Assembly (NCBI GenBank): GCA_944326485.1
Contig: CALVED010000002.1
Coordinates: forward strand, 186,001-250,000
DNA: 64,000 bases
Origin: Candidatus Gastranaerophilales bacterium
Lineage (GTDB): Bacteria > Cyanobacteriota > Vampirovibrionia > Gastranaerophilales > Gastranaerophilaceae
Direction: 5' to 3'
Both the position numbers and the translations under genes were made by a program. The notes under the pieces were generated by a model. The model was not told the origin of the DNA. It was given only the letters and a program-made list of their open reading frames with translations, and made no database searches. This document shows, piece by piece, positions 63,305 to 64,000 of the stretch (position 1 is the first letter of the stretch; each line of letters opens with the position of its first letter).

Positions 63305-64000
63305 ATGAAAATTAATTCTATTACACCATCGATTATTTATTCTAAGTCCAAGGGAGCAGGGGCTTCAGGACACAGAATGAGAGAGAGTGTGTACGAGCGA
63401 CATAATAAACAAAATAATAATGACCAAATAAACACGACCATCAAGATGAATTCTGATGGTCGTGTTTATTTTAAGGGGGGTATTCCTTTGTTGCACAAAG
63501 CAGCAAATTTTGCCTCCGATAATCCATTAGTTGCAGAGGCCTTATTCGCAATACTTATTACTTGCGGATTAAGACCAATAACAATAATGGCAACAGCAAA
63601 AACAGATGAAGATAAAGAAAAATGTTCTTATCAAGCGGCGAAATCAGTTTCTTCTGGTTTTGTTGGACTTGCTACTACAGCATTAATCGGAACGCCAATA
63701 GCAGCTGCAACAAAACTTGCAAATAAAAAAGGTGCATTTAATATGCCACAAGGAATGAAGGAAAAATCACAAGAAGTTGTTAAACAAGGAGTTGATGCAT
63801 TAGTTGAATTCTCTAAAAAATTAACAACTGAAGGACGTGATTTAAATCTTGCACAACAAATAAATGCTTTAACCGAGGGTGGAAAAATGAATCTTTCTGT
63901 TTTCCAAAAAGCAGGTAAGCATGCACAAAATACTTTTAAAGAGCAGATATCTGAGAAAGCTCCTGATATATCAGAAAAAGTAGTAAACGCATTAAAAGAA
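63305..64000 (+). CDS. FKGG-motif membrane protein, 3' truncated by window end
   Basis: 232 codons are open to the window end. It begins MKINSITPSIIYSKSKG and reaches VYFKGGIPLLHKA near residue 55, then two hydrophobic segments (about 78-95, AEALFAILITCGLRPITIM, and about 116-132, GFVGLATTALIGTPIAAA) and a Lys/Gln-rich soluble part. The layout resembles the start of the 526-residue protein ending at 11994. A GGAAG ribosome site lies about 8 bases upstream. An 18-bp perfect inverted repeat lies inside codons 41-56. No function can be assigned. Confidence 0.7.
   Translation, partial: MKINSITPSIIYSKSKGAGASGHRMRESVYERHNKQNNNDQINTTIKMNSDGRVYFKGGIPLLHKAANFASDNPLVAEALFAILITCGLRPITIMATAKTDEDKEKCSYQAAKSVSSGFVGLATTALIGTPIAAATKLANKKGAFNMPQGMKEKSQEVVKQGVDALVEFSKKLTTEGRDLNLAQQINALTEGGKMNLSVFQKAGKHAQNTFKEQISEKAPDISEKVVNALKE
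63426..63471 (+). repeat. 18-bp perfect hairpin inside a coding sequence
   Basis: Arms 63426-63443 and 63454-63471 are exact reverse complements around a 10-base loop, and T-rich sequence follows. It looks like an intrinsic terminator or a translational regulator yet lies within the open frame just before the FKGG motif. Confidence 0.7.

Overview
The window is strongly AT-rich, densely coded bacterial DNA. I read it as a gut member of the Candidatus Gastranaerophilales (Melainabacteria/Vampirovibrionia, the non-photosynthetic sister lineage of Cyanobacteria). This is inference. It rests on an LL-diaminopimelate aminotransferase, a short omega-like RNA polymerase subunit resembling the cyanobacterial form, Gram-negative-type surface polysaccharide export genes, and several otherwise unrecognised proteins that begin with a short M-[KRQ]-[IV]-x-x-I stretch followed by a FKS/FKG/YKGG-type motif, a pattern I associate with this order. 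No 16S rRNA or other decisive marker is present.

Layout. 1-3.7 kb: the 3' end of a 4-alpha-glucanotransferase, then three unrecognised lineage-type genes. 3.9-13.6 kb: housekeeping genes (adenine deaminase, a DUF2142 membrane protein, the gyrA-ridA-dtd operon, uppS-rdgB) and a large YKGG-motif membrane protein. 13.7-24.3 kb: rpsT, an omega-like subunit divergent from a TPR gene, a dehydrogenase/flippase-like pair, glutamate synthase small subunit, dapL, the two-subunit serine dehydratase and a YifB/ComM ATPase. 24.3-30.9 kb: the pimelate part of biotin synthesis (bioF-bioG-bioC) and a YhaO/YhaN (SbcDC-like) pair. 31.1-33.3 kb: two tandem radical SAM paralogues, one with a -1 frame break at a canonical slippery heptamer, and a tRNA-Pro(GGG) locus surrounded by tRNA fragments. 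33.4-40.3 kb: an operon-like run of a DUF2229-type protein, a PHP phosphoesterase, a second DUF2229-type protein, a radical SAM enzyme and an SLBB polysaccharide exporter. 40.4-43.5 kb: a lipid kinase, a Cys-tailed radical SAM protein and a PAP2 phosphatase. 43.5-59.9 kb: a long minus-strand Wzx/Wzy-type surface polysaccharide cluster. 59.9-64 kb: a 5'-nucleotidase-like protein, UDP-glucose dehydrogenase and the start of another FKGG-motif membrane protein that runs off the window.

How the genes work together. The polysaccharide cluster holds an initiating sugar-phosphate transferase, GT2 and GT4 transferases, a WbsX-type protein, two acyltransferases, a flippase, a polymerase, a chain-length regulator, and a three-gene module (HMGL-type aldolase, CMP-sugar synthetase-like, HAD phosphatase-like) that looks like a non-NeuB route to a CMP-activated acidic sugar. 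The SLBB exporter and UDP-glucose dehydrogenase nearby fit the same system.

The most unusual signals are non-coding. (1) A dispersed intergenic repeat occurs in five full or partial copies; two different hairpins in it are flipped relative to unflipped flanks between copies. (2) At the tRNA-Pro locus a 41-bp tandem duplication of the tRNA 3' half is interrupted exactly in the T-loop by a 94-bp two-hairpin insert. (3) Helically phased CATG tetramers lie between divergent promoters. (4) The sdaAB promoter predicts a leaderless mRNA directly after a small-RNA-like terminator.
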